Of a DNA stretch of 64,000 nucleotides, positions 11,477 to 23,800 are shown piece after piece. The translations under genes and the position numbers were made by a program. Under the pieces are notes generated by a model. The model saw nothing but the letters and a program-made list of their open reading frames with translations. It searched no databases and was not told the DNA's origin. The stretch is from Mugil cephalus. Lineage: Eukaryota; Chordata; Actinopteri; Mugiliformes; Mugilidae. Where the stretch lies: positions 419,501 through 483,500 of the forward strand of contig NC_061787.1 in the NCBI RefSeq assembly GCF_022458985.1, given 5' to 3'. Numbering within the stretch: position 1 is the stretch's first letter; each line of letters begins with the position of its first letter.

Positions 11477-12787
11477 TCGGACACTGGCAGGTTCCTACGG
11501 GGGTTTAAACACAGACAGACCAGCGTCTGTTTTGTGTCACTCTGGGTTGTGTTTGTGTGATGAGATGAGAGACGGTTTCTCTGGTGAGCGGAGCCTTTAA
11601 ATCTCTTTGTAAAGTCTTAACAGGCACAGATGAGGAAAAATAATAGAACCACTTAGTGTTTTATTACTACCTGGATTAGTCATGAATTACAGTAAAAACA
11701 CATGTTTATAAAACATATGAAGACACTCAGTGACTATTGTCTGGATAAATGAGTATTAATCATTTACTGACACTATGTGGCCTCATGAATCGCTGGTAAC
11801 TGAAATAAATCCCTGGAAAACTGATCATTAGTAGATTAGAGCCTGAATTCTGTGTTTACTGATGCGTCATGGTGAGCAGTTATTTCAACCTCCTGAGGCC
11901 CTGTATCGTCATATTTAGGTTTGTGGAACATTATTCTGCTTCATTTGGACCTGGTGTCCTCAGAACTGGACACTAGTTGGTGTAAAAACATGACAGGGGA
12001 CGTTTCACTGGATTCAACCTGCAGCCGATCAGGGGACAAAAGTGGACAAGTTAGAAAACCTCGTTAAACTCTACAGACGAAACTTGATTATTTATGTTGA
12101 ACTAGTTTGATATGATGCAAAAAAATGTATCAAACTCTATGGATAGAAACAAACTACGACTTCACTAACTAGCACGTACTCGAATGAGGACGTTGGGACT
12201 TCATTGTTTGCTGTCCTGCTCAGATATTAAAATAAACCGTTTTTTCTACTCATCCCAAACACCTTGGAGAAATTACAACAGCTCAGTAGGTTAATGTGTT
12301 ACCATGACGCCCGTCTCCAGTTACCGTTTCCCTGTATTCACATTTCTGTCCATAACACTGAGGTGGGTCCATGACACCTGTCAGAACTGTATAATGGGAG
12401 CTGGTGTGACATTACAGGAGTTCTGGGAAAGCACACAAAGCCTCACTTTTATTCACCCGCAGTAAAACAACAGAGGGCTGAACATGTGGCCACACCTCAA
12501 CAATATCACTTTATTCCCTTTAAGGAGGGAGGCACCTCTCTCATTACCTGGTTTGTAACCTGAGCGACTGGAGTGGTGGCCAGACAGGTTTGTGCTCAGA
12601 ACGTCCGGCCACAGCAGAGCTGTCTTATCAGACTCCTCCTTACTGAGCTATGTCACTACCACCAGCCACGTTACAGCTTCCGTCCGCTTCCATCCAGACT
12701 TATAAAATAAAATAACAATAAAATCTGCTGCACAGTGCTAAACCAAAGATAAGACAATTCTAAAAAATGTAAAAGCACAAAAATCAA

Positions 12788-12862
12788 GGGCGTGTCTCTA
12801 GTGGGCGTGTCTCCAGGGGGCGTGTCTCTAGAGGGCGTGTCTCCAGTGGGCGTGTCCTCTCG
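12788..12862. repeat. 15-bp minisatellite (gggcgtgtctccagt)
   Basis: Five tandem units alternating gggcgtgtctctag and gggcgtgtctccag, directly before a dispersed element. Confidence 0.85.
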
Positions 12863-12879
12863 GCCTGGAGCAGACCCCA

Positions 12880-13080
12880 GCGGAGGGGCGGAGCGATGAG
12901 CCATGAAGCCAAGGCGGAAGTGCAAAAAACTGCAGTTCGTCGAGTGGCCGCTAGAGGCTGGTTGCAAAAGGGAGCAGATCCCCATAGAGCCCCATGTTAA
13001 ACAGCCCAACTTTACAACATTATTAAACACGTTTACAGCCTGGTTCAAAAACGGTTTTGGTCTCAATGTTTAAGGTTTAA
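12880..13080 (+). mobile_element. Dispersed short element (gtggccgctagaggctgg type)
   Basis: It contains gtggccgctagaggctgg, a caaaagggagcagatcccca block and acagcctggttcaaaaacgg. I recognise this as a common short repeat of percomorph fish genomes from general familiarity; the class (MITE or SINE) is not settled here. No coding capacity. Confidence 0.55.
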
Positions 13081-13358
13081 GATTCTGCATAATTAAGGGC
13101 GTTCCCGCTTTGAGCTAGCTGCTAGCTGCTAGCTGCAAGTCCTCCCCTGAGCTAAAGACCACCTTTCGGCTAAGTTTGAGGTTTTGGTCCATTTGAATAA
13201 TAATTGTCTGCTTTGCTGCAACTCCCACAAGACCTTCCGGTAAGTGAGTTTGGAGAATTATTCTTATGGTGTCAGTGCCCAGTACAGTCAGTCGGGAGCA
13301 GCGCATTGGTAACAGCCCCAACCAGCTGTAAGAGCCGGCTGGACCCGACGGACGCTGG

Positions 13359-13438
13359 CGGACACGGTCCTACATGGACACCGTCCTCCGTGGACACGGT
13401 CCTCCGTGGACACCGTCCTCCATGGACATCCTCCTCCA
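13359..13438. repeat. 16-bp minisatellite (tggacaccgtcctccg)
   Basis: Five imperfect copies in tandem, with c/g swaps and a final tcctcctcca variant. Confidence 0.85.
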
Positions 13439-13478
13439 TAACTGCTGTTGAACATAAGAGTGAACTAGATCTAATGCG

Positions 13479-13479
<1 letters not shown>

Positions 13480-13566
<87 letters not shown>
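13480..13566. repeat. (GT)n microsatellite
   Basis: About 43 dinucleotides with one interruption (gtgtgggtgtgt). Cys-Val and Thr-His open frames over it are not genes. Confidence 0.95.
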
Positions 13567-13567
<1 letters not shown>

Positions 13568-13989
13568 AGGGTAAGATCTGATCCTGCCACTGATTCTGGT
13601 TTTGCAGTCACGGTTAGTTTCCCTGATTGTTCAGACCAGGTCCAGAGATGCTGGTCCCTTGTAGTTTTGGTTACACACACTAGAGCAGCCAGATTTTTTT
13701 TATGTTTTGTTTGATTGATTTAACAGAACCTGTCGGTCCATTTCTGTCGTCCACGCTGTCTTTTAAATAAATACGCACCTTATCTCAGTCCTTTGTCTGA
13801 TTGTGTGTGTGTGTTACCTCCCCCTTCTTGCTGGGGTCCGTAACCTTTAAGCCTTTAACAGATTTACTCACATGTACAACTTTATTTACTTACATGTCCA
13901 ATATTTGTCCCGCTGTGCAACACCCCCCATATTCAGTGTTATTATAGAGCAACAGCTCAGAACTTAGACATGTTTGTCTATATTTTTAC

Positions 13990-14105
13990 CATGATGTGTG
14001 TATTGCCTGCTTATTCTTCCATGTTCTTGTTGCCTACATTGCTCTGAACACTTTGAGTAGAAGCTGCTGTAATGAAAAACTAATTTCACCCCTGGGATCA
14101 ATGAA
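13990..14105 (+). mobile_element. LINE-like 3' tail fragment
   Basis: It ends in aatttcacccctgggatcaa followed by tgaagt, which matches the characteristic end of many fish LINEs (a caatgaagtg/caataaagt terminus). No reverse-transcriptase frame survives. Confidence 0.5.
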
Positions 14106-14528
14106 GTGATTGTGTTTGTCTGAGTTTAACTGCAGGAGTTTGTTGTTCATCCAGTCTTTAATGTGGTGCAGGCAGCTGTGTATCAAACTTCCATGTGTGG
14201 TGAGTTAAAAGGCAGCGATGGTTGGGTATCGATAAGATGAGGGTTAGAAGTGTGGAGGAAACATTTAGGAACCTTTTAGTCTGATACATCCCACCTTAAA
14301 CCAGCAGACTGCAGTTTGTCGCCTGCACCACTAGAGGGAGCTGCAGGCTTTTCCTACAACCTGAACAACTCGGGCTGCATTAGTTTCCCTCTGTTTAACT
14401 GTTTGAAAGTTTTCTGTTAATATCCTGGAGAAATTATCTTCAGTGTCTCACAGTTCATCCTGAGGTTGGAGTGACTTGAATTATTGTGCTTATTTGACAC
14501 CGTGGGCAGTTATGGGACTGGATGAAGG

Positions 14529-14623
14529 CTGGATTGTTTGATTGGTTGTTTGATTGGCTGGTTGGCCGGCTGGTTGGCTGGTTGGTTGGCTGGTTGGTTG
14601 GTTGGTTGATTGGTTGGTTGATT
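14529..14623. repeat. TTGG/TTGA-rich simple repeat
   Basis: Imperfect tetranucleotide tract of ggttggttgattggctgg type. Confidence 0.85.
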
Positions 14624-15875
14624 GGGAAGCAGCTTCACACAAAGCTGTCCTGACCAAGGTTTAAAAAAACAAGATCAAACTGAACCTAAAGAAACTCGCT
14701 GAAAACATAGAAATTATTTCTGTTACATTGAACTGTTCTTTAATGACCATTTTAGTGATTAACATTCGATCCATGTTCTTTCCTTTTAGAACCATTCAGA
14801 GAGAGAACCTCAATAACAATCTGACCTGTGACTCTGTCTCTTAGTCGTGTTGTGATGGCAGGAAACACCAGACCAGACAAGCAGGCAGCCGGCTGGACTT
14901 TAGACATGGGGAGTAATGTTTTTGCAGCATCGATCCATTTGGTGCAGAGTTTGACTGCCACAGTTCTAAGGTGCCACTGGTTGTCAGCAGAGTCCGTCGG
15001 ATTAACCTCTCGGCCATGACAGCTGACTTTTAGAGTTCTGGATCAACACCTCAAACCCACGATCCTTCACTCCCAGTCAGACAAAATGAAGCTAAGAGGA
15101 AGATGTCTGACTCCCCTTTGATCGATGAGCTGGGATCAGGATCCCAGTGGCAAAGAGATCAGCCAAAAGTCATCAAACTCTACCTGGTCCTGGACCTGGG
15201 ACACAGGGTGAACATTACTGCAGGTTTTCGTCTCTAACAGAGCCCCAAAACATCTTGTCTACCTCCTCCTGACTACTTTCTACCCTGGGGGGACCAGATG
15301 TGGGAAACAGGACGTGAGTCCGACACATTTTCAGTTCTTAGAAAGAGGACGTCTCTAATCTAATCCACTCTGATCTGAATCAGATCTTTGATTTCCAGAG
15401 CTGCTTCTAATCCCCTGTCTTCAGTTGGAGCTTCTCTGTGTCATAGCTCTGTGTCCTCGTCCCTGCAGAGGACAGAGTCCCAGTTGTGGATCAGTTTCTA
15501 CAAACTGCAGATGACGATCAAAGAAACGTGTTTTTATCTCGTCCTCTGAGGGACGCTGCAGGACAGACTGCATCATGAAACAGGTAATTATAGACGCTGA
15601 AACATAAGTGTGTGGTGTTTGTGTGGTGGTTTTGGGCGTGACTCTTTAACGACGTGAAGTCCTGATTCTTGTGCTCTGACTCATCGTGTTCCTGGTTTAA
15701 GTCTCAGGCTGATTCCATAAGAGGAGGAAAAGAAGGACGGAGCAGCGTCTCCACCATCCAAATGTCCATAACCCACTGTTACCTGTCCCACACAGACACC
15801 CAGACCCGGTCCCACACGCTGGAAAAGAACATTTTATTATATTATGTACATGTGTAAGTAGAGGGGAGGAGCAAC

Positions 15876-15885
15876 GAAAGTGAAA
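15876..15885 (+). promoter_or_regulatory. IRF/ISRE-like element upstream of the NLR gene
   Basis: GAAAGTGAAA fits the IRF-binding consensus GAAANNGAAA exactly. It lies about 70 bp upstream of a strong GTGAGT donor that ends a likely non-coding first exon, and just downstream of an AT-rich stretch (ttattatattatg, about 15834) that could serve as a TATA box. Interferon control of the NLR gene is an inference. Confidence 0.45.
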
Positions 15886-15889
15886 GCGT

Positions 15890-15952
15890 CCGCTCAGTGT
15901 GTTCCTCCTCCATTTTTAGTCAGTGTGTGGATGAAGGAGGAGGCTGGAGCTG
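15890..15952 (+). other. Likely 5' untranslated first exon of the NLR gene
   Basis: The start is approximate. The 3' end is a consensus donor (GAGCTG then GTGAGT at 15953). A second candidate leader exon is 17084-17129, preceded by tgttgcttccag and followed by gtaaaag. Joining it to the exon starting at 17700 closes its small upstream frame at once (ATG ATG CTC ACA TGA). Confidence 0.4.
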
Positions 15953-16489
15953 GTGAGTAGAGGGAACAACAGTCACAACAATCTGATTTGAATTTGAACA
16001 TTTGCACAAACTTGTGATCGATGGTTCTGTTGCTTCTTTAAACGGTGTCACGCATGTGTCGCCTCCTGTTCTCACTGTGCCCCTGAACGCACCACAGAGA
16101 CTTCATTTCTTGGTTTTACAGAACTTTTTGGTTTTGAACTACGGCTCAGTCAAAGTCTTGGATGCTGGAATATTTGTGGCTTCTGCCTTTTGTTGCTCCG
16201 TCTTCTCCAGAAATACATTTTGTCTCTGTCCATACACACACACTACACACACACAAAGCAACCCTTCATAATTCTGTTCATAAGACAGACTTCTGTCATG
16301 GGGCTGTAGACGGCTGACCTGTGCTATTTACTGCAAAACAGAGGTTTTTCTTTGGGTTCATGCAGCAATTTACACACAAAGGTAATAAACAAAGTATCAT
16401 ATGTGCTACTGTAATACACGGCGTATTTCAACTTGCAGTAATATGATGTATGCTGGGTCCTGAGGTGAGTGAATGCTCCACATTTACTC

Positions 16490-16710
16490 TACACATCTGC
16501 CGCCTAGATCCCTCAATGAATTCTTACCTGTTACAAGACAAGACACGACATGCCGTCAAACTTCATCCTTCCCTTTGTTTAACCCAACAACGCCGATCAT
16601 CTTTTACTTCCAGAGGTTTGTTACTTTGGAATTCACATTTTCATTAATGAATTTTAAATCCAGACTGAAGACTCACAGCAGCCTTCACTTTACCTGCACT
16701 AAGTTTTAGA
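16490..16710 (+). mobile_element. Degraded LINE reverse-transcriptase C-terminus
   Basis: One frame ends in NFKSRLKTHSSLHFTC, resembling the FKSRLKTHLF tail of L2-like fish LINE proteins. It is short and not intact. A (A)-rich taaataaataaatttcaatt stretch follows at about 16885. Confidence 0.5.
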
Positions 16711-17202
16711 GTCACATTAAGACCTTTACTGTTGTTTGTTATTGATTATTCTTTTATTATTGAGTATTTTAATTTTTTGGTGGTACCTTGAAAAAGCCCA
16801 GTTAGTTTTTTTCTACCTCTCCAGCTCTTTGTGTATCTTGTTATTTTTCTATCTTTTTGTTTTATAAATTGTTTTATTTGTTGTTGCAAATAAATAAATT
16901 TCAATTCCAAACCTAGGAGACACTGCTGCACAGAGAAGCTCATTAGAAAAGTCACAAGCACAACTGCACTAAAGTCACTGTTGTATTCGTCTGTGTTGGT
17001 TTAATAAACTGTCAGCTGTAGAAATGGACTGAATGTACCGTGTTAATCAGAACTCATCAGTCTCTGTTTTCTGTTGCTTCCAGGGACCGTGTTACAGAGG
17101 AACTCCTCCACACTGATGATGCTCACATGGTAAAAGCTGTTTACACATCTGACAGAAGCAGATGTTCTCTTGGAGAATTCTTCCATTTGAAATCATGTTT
17201 CT

Positions 17203-17500
17203 GTAGTTTAGTTTAGTTTAGTTTAGTTTATTAGTTTATTGTGACGTGGACAGTCCCCATTAATCTGTACACGGTGCCAGTAAATAGGGCAGCTTTAGCT
17301 AATGTCCAGCTGTGGTCCCAGGCCAGGTGGTAAAGAGCATCCTGAAAGTGAAACACAGTACAAGATATTATCAACACAGGTTTAAATGGGGAAATAAAAC
17401 CATAGTTCAATGCAGGTCAAGCCAGAACATAAGAGACACAATAGTGCACAATTAACAAACACCACATCACAGAAAGCATGCATCAAACATGGAGGGGGCT
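17203..17500. repeat. (GTTTA)n tract and adjoining dispersed repeat
   Basis: Six or more gttta units, then a stretch beginning tagtttattgtgacgtggac that reads like an old interspersed repeat. It lies in the intron between the two leader and coding exons of the NLR gene. Confidence 0.45.
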
Positions 17501-17699
17501 ATTAGAGCCGTGCAAGCCCTTCTCCAGTCGTATCAGCACCATAATCACTGGGAGTATGTCATAATACACAAGCACAGCACAATGCATGCACCAAATACGT
17601 TTCCTAACGGCTTAGTGATGGTTAGGAAATCATCTGGAGAAGGACTAGTGTAACCAAAGCCCGTGTGAACTCATGTAGTGTTTCTGCTTTACCTCTCAG

Positions 17700-17816
17700 A
17701 CAGATGGAAGTCTAGAAGATGGAGGACGACGGGGACAGAGTGAGCTGGTCGCTGAGTCGCTGGTTCAAACGTTTTAATCCAGACATCAGTAAAAAACCTG
17801 CACCCTCAGACACAGG
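17700..17816 (+). CDS. NLR gene exon with start codon
   Basis: Acceptor tttacctctcag at 17699. The first ATG (17704) reads Met-Glu-Val-stop; the second at 17719 opens the coding frame ([19 protein letters not shown]) and runs 32 codons plus two bases to GTAAGA. The peptide is short, basic and Trp-rich. Its last bases and donor (CCCTCAGACACAG then G/C and GTAAGA) are nearly the same as those of the linker exon at 27391-27483, suggesting duplication of this segment. Confidence 0.7.
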
Positions 17817-20800
17817 GTAAGAGAACTACCGTAACCTGACCCGAAGGAACATGAACATTGTTTGCTCAGTGGTTCACAGTGACAGGAAGCTGAGGTGCTG
17901 GTCTAGATCAGGACCAGGAGTCCAAGCTGAACCAGTGAAGGACATAATCAGCTCTGTTTTACGGAAGACTTTCACCGTGAAGTCTCTGTAGGCTGCAGTG
18001 AGTTTGTATCAGTTCAATAAGACAGACAGAAACTTAGGAAAAGAAGTTCAACTGTGTCAGAGAAAGCTGGAGAGTTGAAATCAAAGAAAGTGAATTCAAA
18101 TGTTGATATTTGTCACCAGCAATGTGCAAATGATTTTAGTGATGCAGAAATGTGTTGACAGAGAGAGGAAGAGGAGTCCTGTTTCTGTGGAGGAGCAGCC
18201 GTCCTGCTGTGCTTTGTGTCAGGACGTCCTGAAGGATCCAGTCTCTACCAGCTGTGGACACTGGTTCTGCAGACAGTGCATTACCTCATACTGGGACCAG
18301 TCTGCTTCATCAGGACACTCCTCCTGTCCCCAGTGTGGAAAAAGACCCAGGACAAGTAAGACTGTCCATCTGTCTGCTGACTCTTCTGGAAACCTCCAGA
18401 TCAAAGAATGTATAATATACGTGAAACTTCTCCTCTAAAGTGAAGCCAAAGCTAGTAGAGCTCCCCCTGGTGTCTGGCTGCAGTATAGGTCATAAGCTCC
18501 ACCCCCTCCATGTTAGTGGGTGGGGCTCGGGACAAACTAAAACACTAAAATACATAACAAATATTTCTTTTCAAAGATGGTTTCACTCATTTCATGTAGT
18601 TGATATAATGATGATACATTTTCAAGTGTCATTTTTTCGTTTTAATTTGTTATTTGATACTATAGAAACAGGATGTGACATAATGGTGACCACCAGTTGC
18701 CATGCCAACTTTGGCCAATGAGAGGAAGTGAGACAAGTTGTCCATATTTATACAGATACATCGTTACATTCTACATCATAGGAATTTAAGATCATTACAA
18801 ACATCATTACAAATGAAAGAACATCAAACATTCCATTGCATTGTTACACAACAGTGGTTTGAAGAGCATCCATATATTAGTATTAGAGCTGTCAGTAGAT
18901 TACCTGCATGATTTCCTCTGTTCACACTGACGGTTAATGCAAATACCCTGATTTCACAAACTATAGTTGGGCTGAGGTCATAATAATCGAACGTAGGTGC
19001 ATTAATCACATGTAAAATTTCTTTTAACACTGTTAAAAAGAGAATGCATTCATTTGTTTTTAAATGATGGTCACATTGTGCATGACTTCATAGGTGGATC
19101 GGTATTAAATATTCCCAGTGAGCTGTAAGATGAAGCCCAGTCTGCTGCCTCTGCTGTTAATCAAACACTTAGACCCCAGTGGCTTTAAAAAAAGAACAGT
19201 ATTTATAATGTTTTACCCCCAAAATGTGCTTGATATACACTATGGGTCTAAAGTTCTAGACCAGCATCAGTCTCCTCTGGTATAGTTGGTCAGAGCTTCA
19301 TCCTACAGCAACATAATGACCCAAACCTTTAGTCCGAGCTCTACCAGAACTACCTCAGGATAAAAACCAGATGGAAAGCTTGAAACCATGGAGGGACCAC
19401 GTCCCAGTCTCTAGACTTTAGCCCCATGGAGCTGGTTTCAGAAGAGTGAAATCAAAGCTCCCTACAAGAGACAGGAACTCTCTGGAAAATATCTTATTTC
19501 CATTTTAAAAAGAAAGAACGTCACAAGTGTGTTCACATCAGACAAAGATGAGGTCAAAGTTTAGAATAGATTCTGGGTTAAATATTGATTCCATGATTTT
19601 CATTTCAGAGTAAAATGAGACTTTAAACTACATACATTTCAATAAAAAGAAATAAATATTGGAGTATTCTCTTTACAAAACATTTAAAGTCACTTTTCAT
19701 TTTTTTTTTTTTGCCTTAATGTTTGTTCTTCTTTCCAGATGATGTTGATCTGCAGGAGGTTTTAGATGAACATAAGATCAGTCTGAGGAGGAGATGTGAA
19801 CATGTGACTGAAGGAACTGATGTAAGAGGAAGAGGAACCCTCCTCAACAGGATCTACACTGAGCTCTACATCACAGAGGGACAGAGAGAGGAGGTTAATA
19901 CCCAACATGAGGTGATGATGAAGATGAAGGCCCTCCATGACACTCCAATCAGGTGCCACGACATCTTTAAAGCCTTACCTGACCAACAGAGACACATCAG
20001 ACTGGTTCTGACCTACGGCGTCGCTGGTGTTGGAAAAACCTTCTCAGTGCAGAAGTTCACTCTGGACTGGGCAGAGGGTTTGGAAAACCAAGATGTCAGT
20101 GTGGTGATCGTGCTTTCGTTCAGGGAGCTGAACTTGATCAAAGATGAGCAGTACAGTCTTCTCAGGCTGCTCCATGTTTTCCATCCAACATTACAGAAGG
20201 TCACAGCAGAGCAGCTGGCTGTCTGTAAACTTTTGTTCATCTTTGACGGCCTGGATGAAAGCAGACTTTCACTGGACTTTAACAACAGTGAGGTTGTGTC
20301 TGATGTCACACAGAAGGCATCAGTCAACGTACTGCTGACAAACCTCATCAAGGGGAACCTGCTTCCCTCGGCTCTGGTCTGGATCACTTCCAGACCTGCA
20401 GCAGCCAATCAGATCCCTCCTACATGTGTTGACAGGGTAACAGAACTACGAGGCTTCACTGACGCCCAGAAGGAGGAGTACTTCAGGAAGAGGTTCAGTG
20501 ATGAAGAGGTGTCCAGCAGAATCATCTCCCACATCAAGACCTCCAGGAGCCTCCACATCCTGTGTGCAGTCCCAGTCTTCTGCTGGATCACTGCTACAGT
20601 TCTGGAGCACATGTTGACTACAGAGCAGAGAGGAGAGCTGCCCAAGACCCTGACTGACATGTACTCACACTTTGTGGTGGTTCAGACAAAGAGGAAGAAG
20701 AACAAGTACCATGAGGGACATGAGACGAGTCCACAGGAGCTGATGGAGGCTGACAGGGAAGTTCTTCTTTAAGCTGGGGAGGCTGGCGTTTGAACATCTG

Positions 20801-23800
20801 GAGGAAGGAAACATCATGTTCTACCAAGAAGACCTGGAGCGCTGTGGTCTGGATGTGACAGAGGCCTCAGTGTACTCAGGAGTTTGTACAGAGATCTTCA
20901 AAAGAGAGAGTGTGATCTTCCAGAAATCAGTCTACTGCTTTGTTCATCTGAGCATTCAGGAGTTTCTGGCTGCAGTCTACATGTTCCACTGTTACGCCAA
21001 CAAGAAGACAGAGTTACTGAAGAACTTCCTGGGGAGAGACCACCAGGTCTCTGCTAAGTCTCTGGATATCTTTCTATGTGGAGCCATGAAGAAATCTCTG
21101 CTCAGTAAAAATGGTCACCTGGACCTGTTAGTTCGCTTCCTTCATGGCCTCTCTCTGGAGTCCAACCAGAGACTCTTAGGAGGTCTGCTGGGTCAGACAG
21201 AGAACCGTCCAGGAATCATCCAGAGAACCATCAACAACCTGAAGAAGATGAACACTGATAACATGTCTCCTGACAGAAGCATCAACGTTTTCCACTGTCT
21301 GATGGAGATGAACGACCTCTCAGTTCATCAGGAGATCCAAGAGTTCCTGACGTCAGAGAACAGATCAGAGAAGGAACTCTCTGAGATCCACTGCTCAGCT
21401 CTGGCCTATATGCTGCAGATGTCAGAGGAGGTTCTGGATGAGTTGGACCTGGATCAGTACAATACATCAATGAAAGGACAACGGAGACTGATCCCAGCTG
21501 TGAGGAACTGCAGAAAGGCTCAGTGAGTCCTTCAGTAGAAAGCAACACAACACTTAGTATATTCTTTACACCCTCATGTCAACACTACTCTCTTGCCAGA
21601 TTGACCTTTTTGACTGAAGGTGGAAGAACTCAGTAGCCACAAGTATAACAGGGTCAAAAAACATCTTGTTATACATACACAAAATCTGTTGTACTATCAA
21701 AGTGTGTCTTTACTTGGCTATTGTTTTTTGTGTATGCCTTTCTTTTAATCATCATTGTTAAATATGTTTCTGCCTTACCACACAAAGAGTTGAATATGCG
21801 TTTATTGCTAGAGGAACTAGCATAAAAGTCACTATATGACTGTGCATAAGTTATTCACATAGGACCATTAGTAGGCATCTGAATTAAATGGTAGTTTGTC
21901 TTGTTGTTATTTAAATGTGTCAGTGGCTAGAATAAGTAGAGATCGCCTCCCAGATCTTTTTGAAAGCTGAATATGAGGAGAACTGTCAGTGACACAGAAC
22001 ACGCATCCAAATCACAAATTTATGGGGTGGCAAAATCTCTGGATGAAAACATTTGACATATTAGGATCAATGTGTGTATGGGTTGTTCTGAAATTATTTG
22101 TGTTTTGAGTGACAAAAACCTGCTGACCTGTGTTTGTTTTCTAATCACAGACTAACTGGATGTGGACTCTCAGAGACTCACTGTAAAGTTGTGGCCTCAG
22201 CTCTGAAGTCCAACCCTTCCTACCTGAGAGAACTGGACCTGAGTGGAAATGAGCTGCAGGATTCAGGAGTGAAGCATCTGTCTGCAGGACTGGAGAGTCC
22301 AAACTGTAGACTGGAGACTCTGAGGTCAGTTCACTGACTGGAGCTGTTGTGAGTTTTATTTATCCAGTTCAAATCATTGATGTGATAATCGTTCAGTATT
22401 GCCATTAACACAAACCTGAACATGTTTTTTTAAGTGTTCTTCCAAAGGCCTGAGCTTTGGTTCCAAATAGAAGAGGAAGGTACAGAGCAATGAAATGCAG
22501 TTTAGCATCTAACCAGAAGTGCAAAAAGCACAAGTACGTGTAGCATAAACAGTATGAGATTTTTAGTTTGTCACTTTAAATCACTTTAAATATGAGGTTA
22601 AACACAGGCTCAAACATCACAACGAATTAGGATTCAGGGTGAGGAGGTGAAGATAACTATGTTAACGTATCTACAAAGGCCTGACAAACGTTTGTGCACC
22701 ACCAATAACATCAATATAAACTAATTCTGATTGTTAAATGGTACCCAACCCCAATATATCCTAAGAGACAGTCATTCTACAGCGGCACCATCTCCACTAC
22801 CACTTTCACCAGAGGAAGAGCAAAATGACTGCAAACACAGAGACAGGAAGACATACAGAGACCCTTAGAAAAAGATTTTCATTTCATCGCTTTTAAAAAC
22901 ATGAGGTCAAACACAGACCCAAACATCACAACCAAGCAGGATTCAGGGTGAGCATGTCAAACAGAAGCCGATGAAGAGACAGGACTCGGTTGGAATGACT
23001 GCAGAAAGATGGCAGGTGAGACCAGGGTCTGTGATTTAGTTTCTGTTCCTGAACAAATCACATCATTCCAATAACCACTCTGTCTCTAACAAAAGCCTCT
23101 GGTATCGCCACCCAATCCTGGTGTCACAAACATAACCATAATCATCTCATAAACTTAATTCAAGACTTTTATCTGCATCTTTTATTCTTCATTCAGATTG
23201 ATGGACAGCAGTTTGTCAGAGATCAGCTGTGATTCTCTGGTCTCAGCTCTGAAGTCCAACCCCTCCCATCTGAAACATCTGGACCTGAGCTACAACAACA
23301 AGCTGAAGGATTCAGGAGTGAAGCAGCTGTGTGGTTTTCTGGAGAGTCCAGACTGTAGACTGGAGACTCTGAGGTCAGACTCCATGTTTTCTTTGTGTGC
23401 TCAGATTAATATGATGTTGAAGTTGTGCAGACATAAAGCTCATTTTATAGTGGTCGATCGCTTAAAGCCCACATCAGAAAAAACTGGAATAAAACAGAAT
23501 TCCAGCTCTGAACAGGTTGTGAAACACTGAATGAGTTCAAGCCAGAACTTTCTCTTCTACACTGACAACTTTTATTTTTCATTCAGATTGTGGCGCTGCA
23601 GTTTGTCAGAGATCAGCTGTGATTCTCTGGTCTCAGCTCTGAAGTCCAACCCCTCCCATCTGAAACATCTGGACCTGAGCTTCAATGACCTGCAGGATTC
23701 AGGAGTGAAGCAGCTGTGTGGTTTTCTGGAGAGTCCAGACTGTAGACTGGAGACTCTGAGGTCAGTGCACTGACCTTTACTGTTGTAGATCTTATGACTT

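Larger units (their letters stand above)
11560..15875. other. Intergenic region between frrs1 and the NLR gene
   Basis: No exon was recognised. It contains a 15-bp minisatellite (12788), a second short repeat family (12880), a 16-bp minisatellite (13359), a (GT)n tract (13480), a LINE-like tail (13990) and a TTGG-rich tract (14529). Open frames at 12671-13066 (minus) and 13204-13581 (plus) fall in these repeats. The frrs1 promoter and the NLR promoter presumably lie at its two ends. Confidence 0.7.

Noticed and set aside
13471..13714. Cys-Val and Thr-His repeat open frames (also at 40201-40625 and 51422-51865)
   Set aside because: They are dinucleotide microsatellites.
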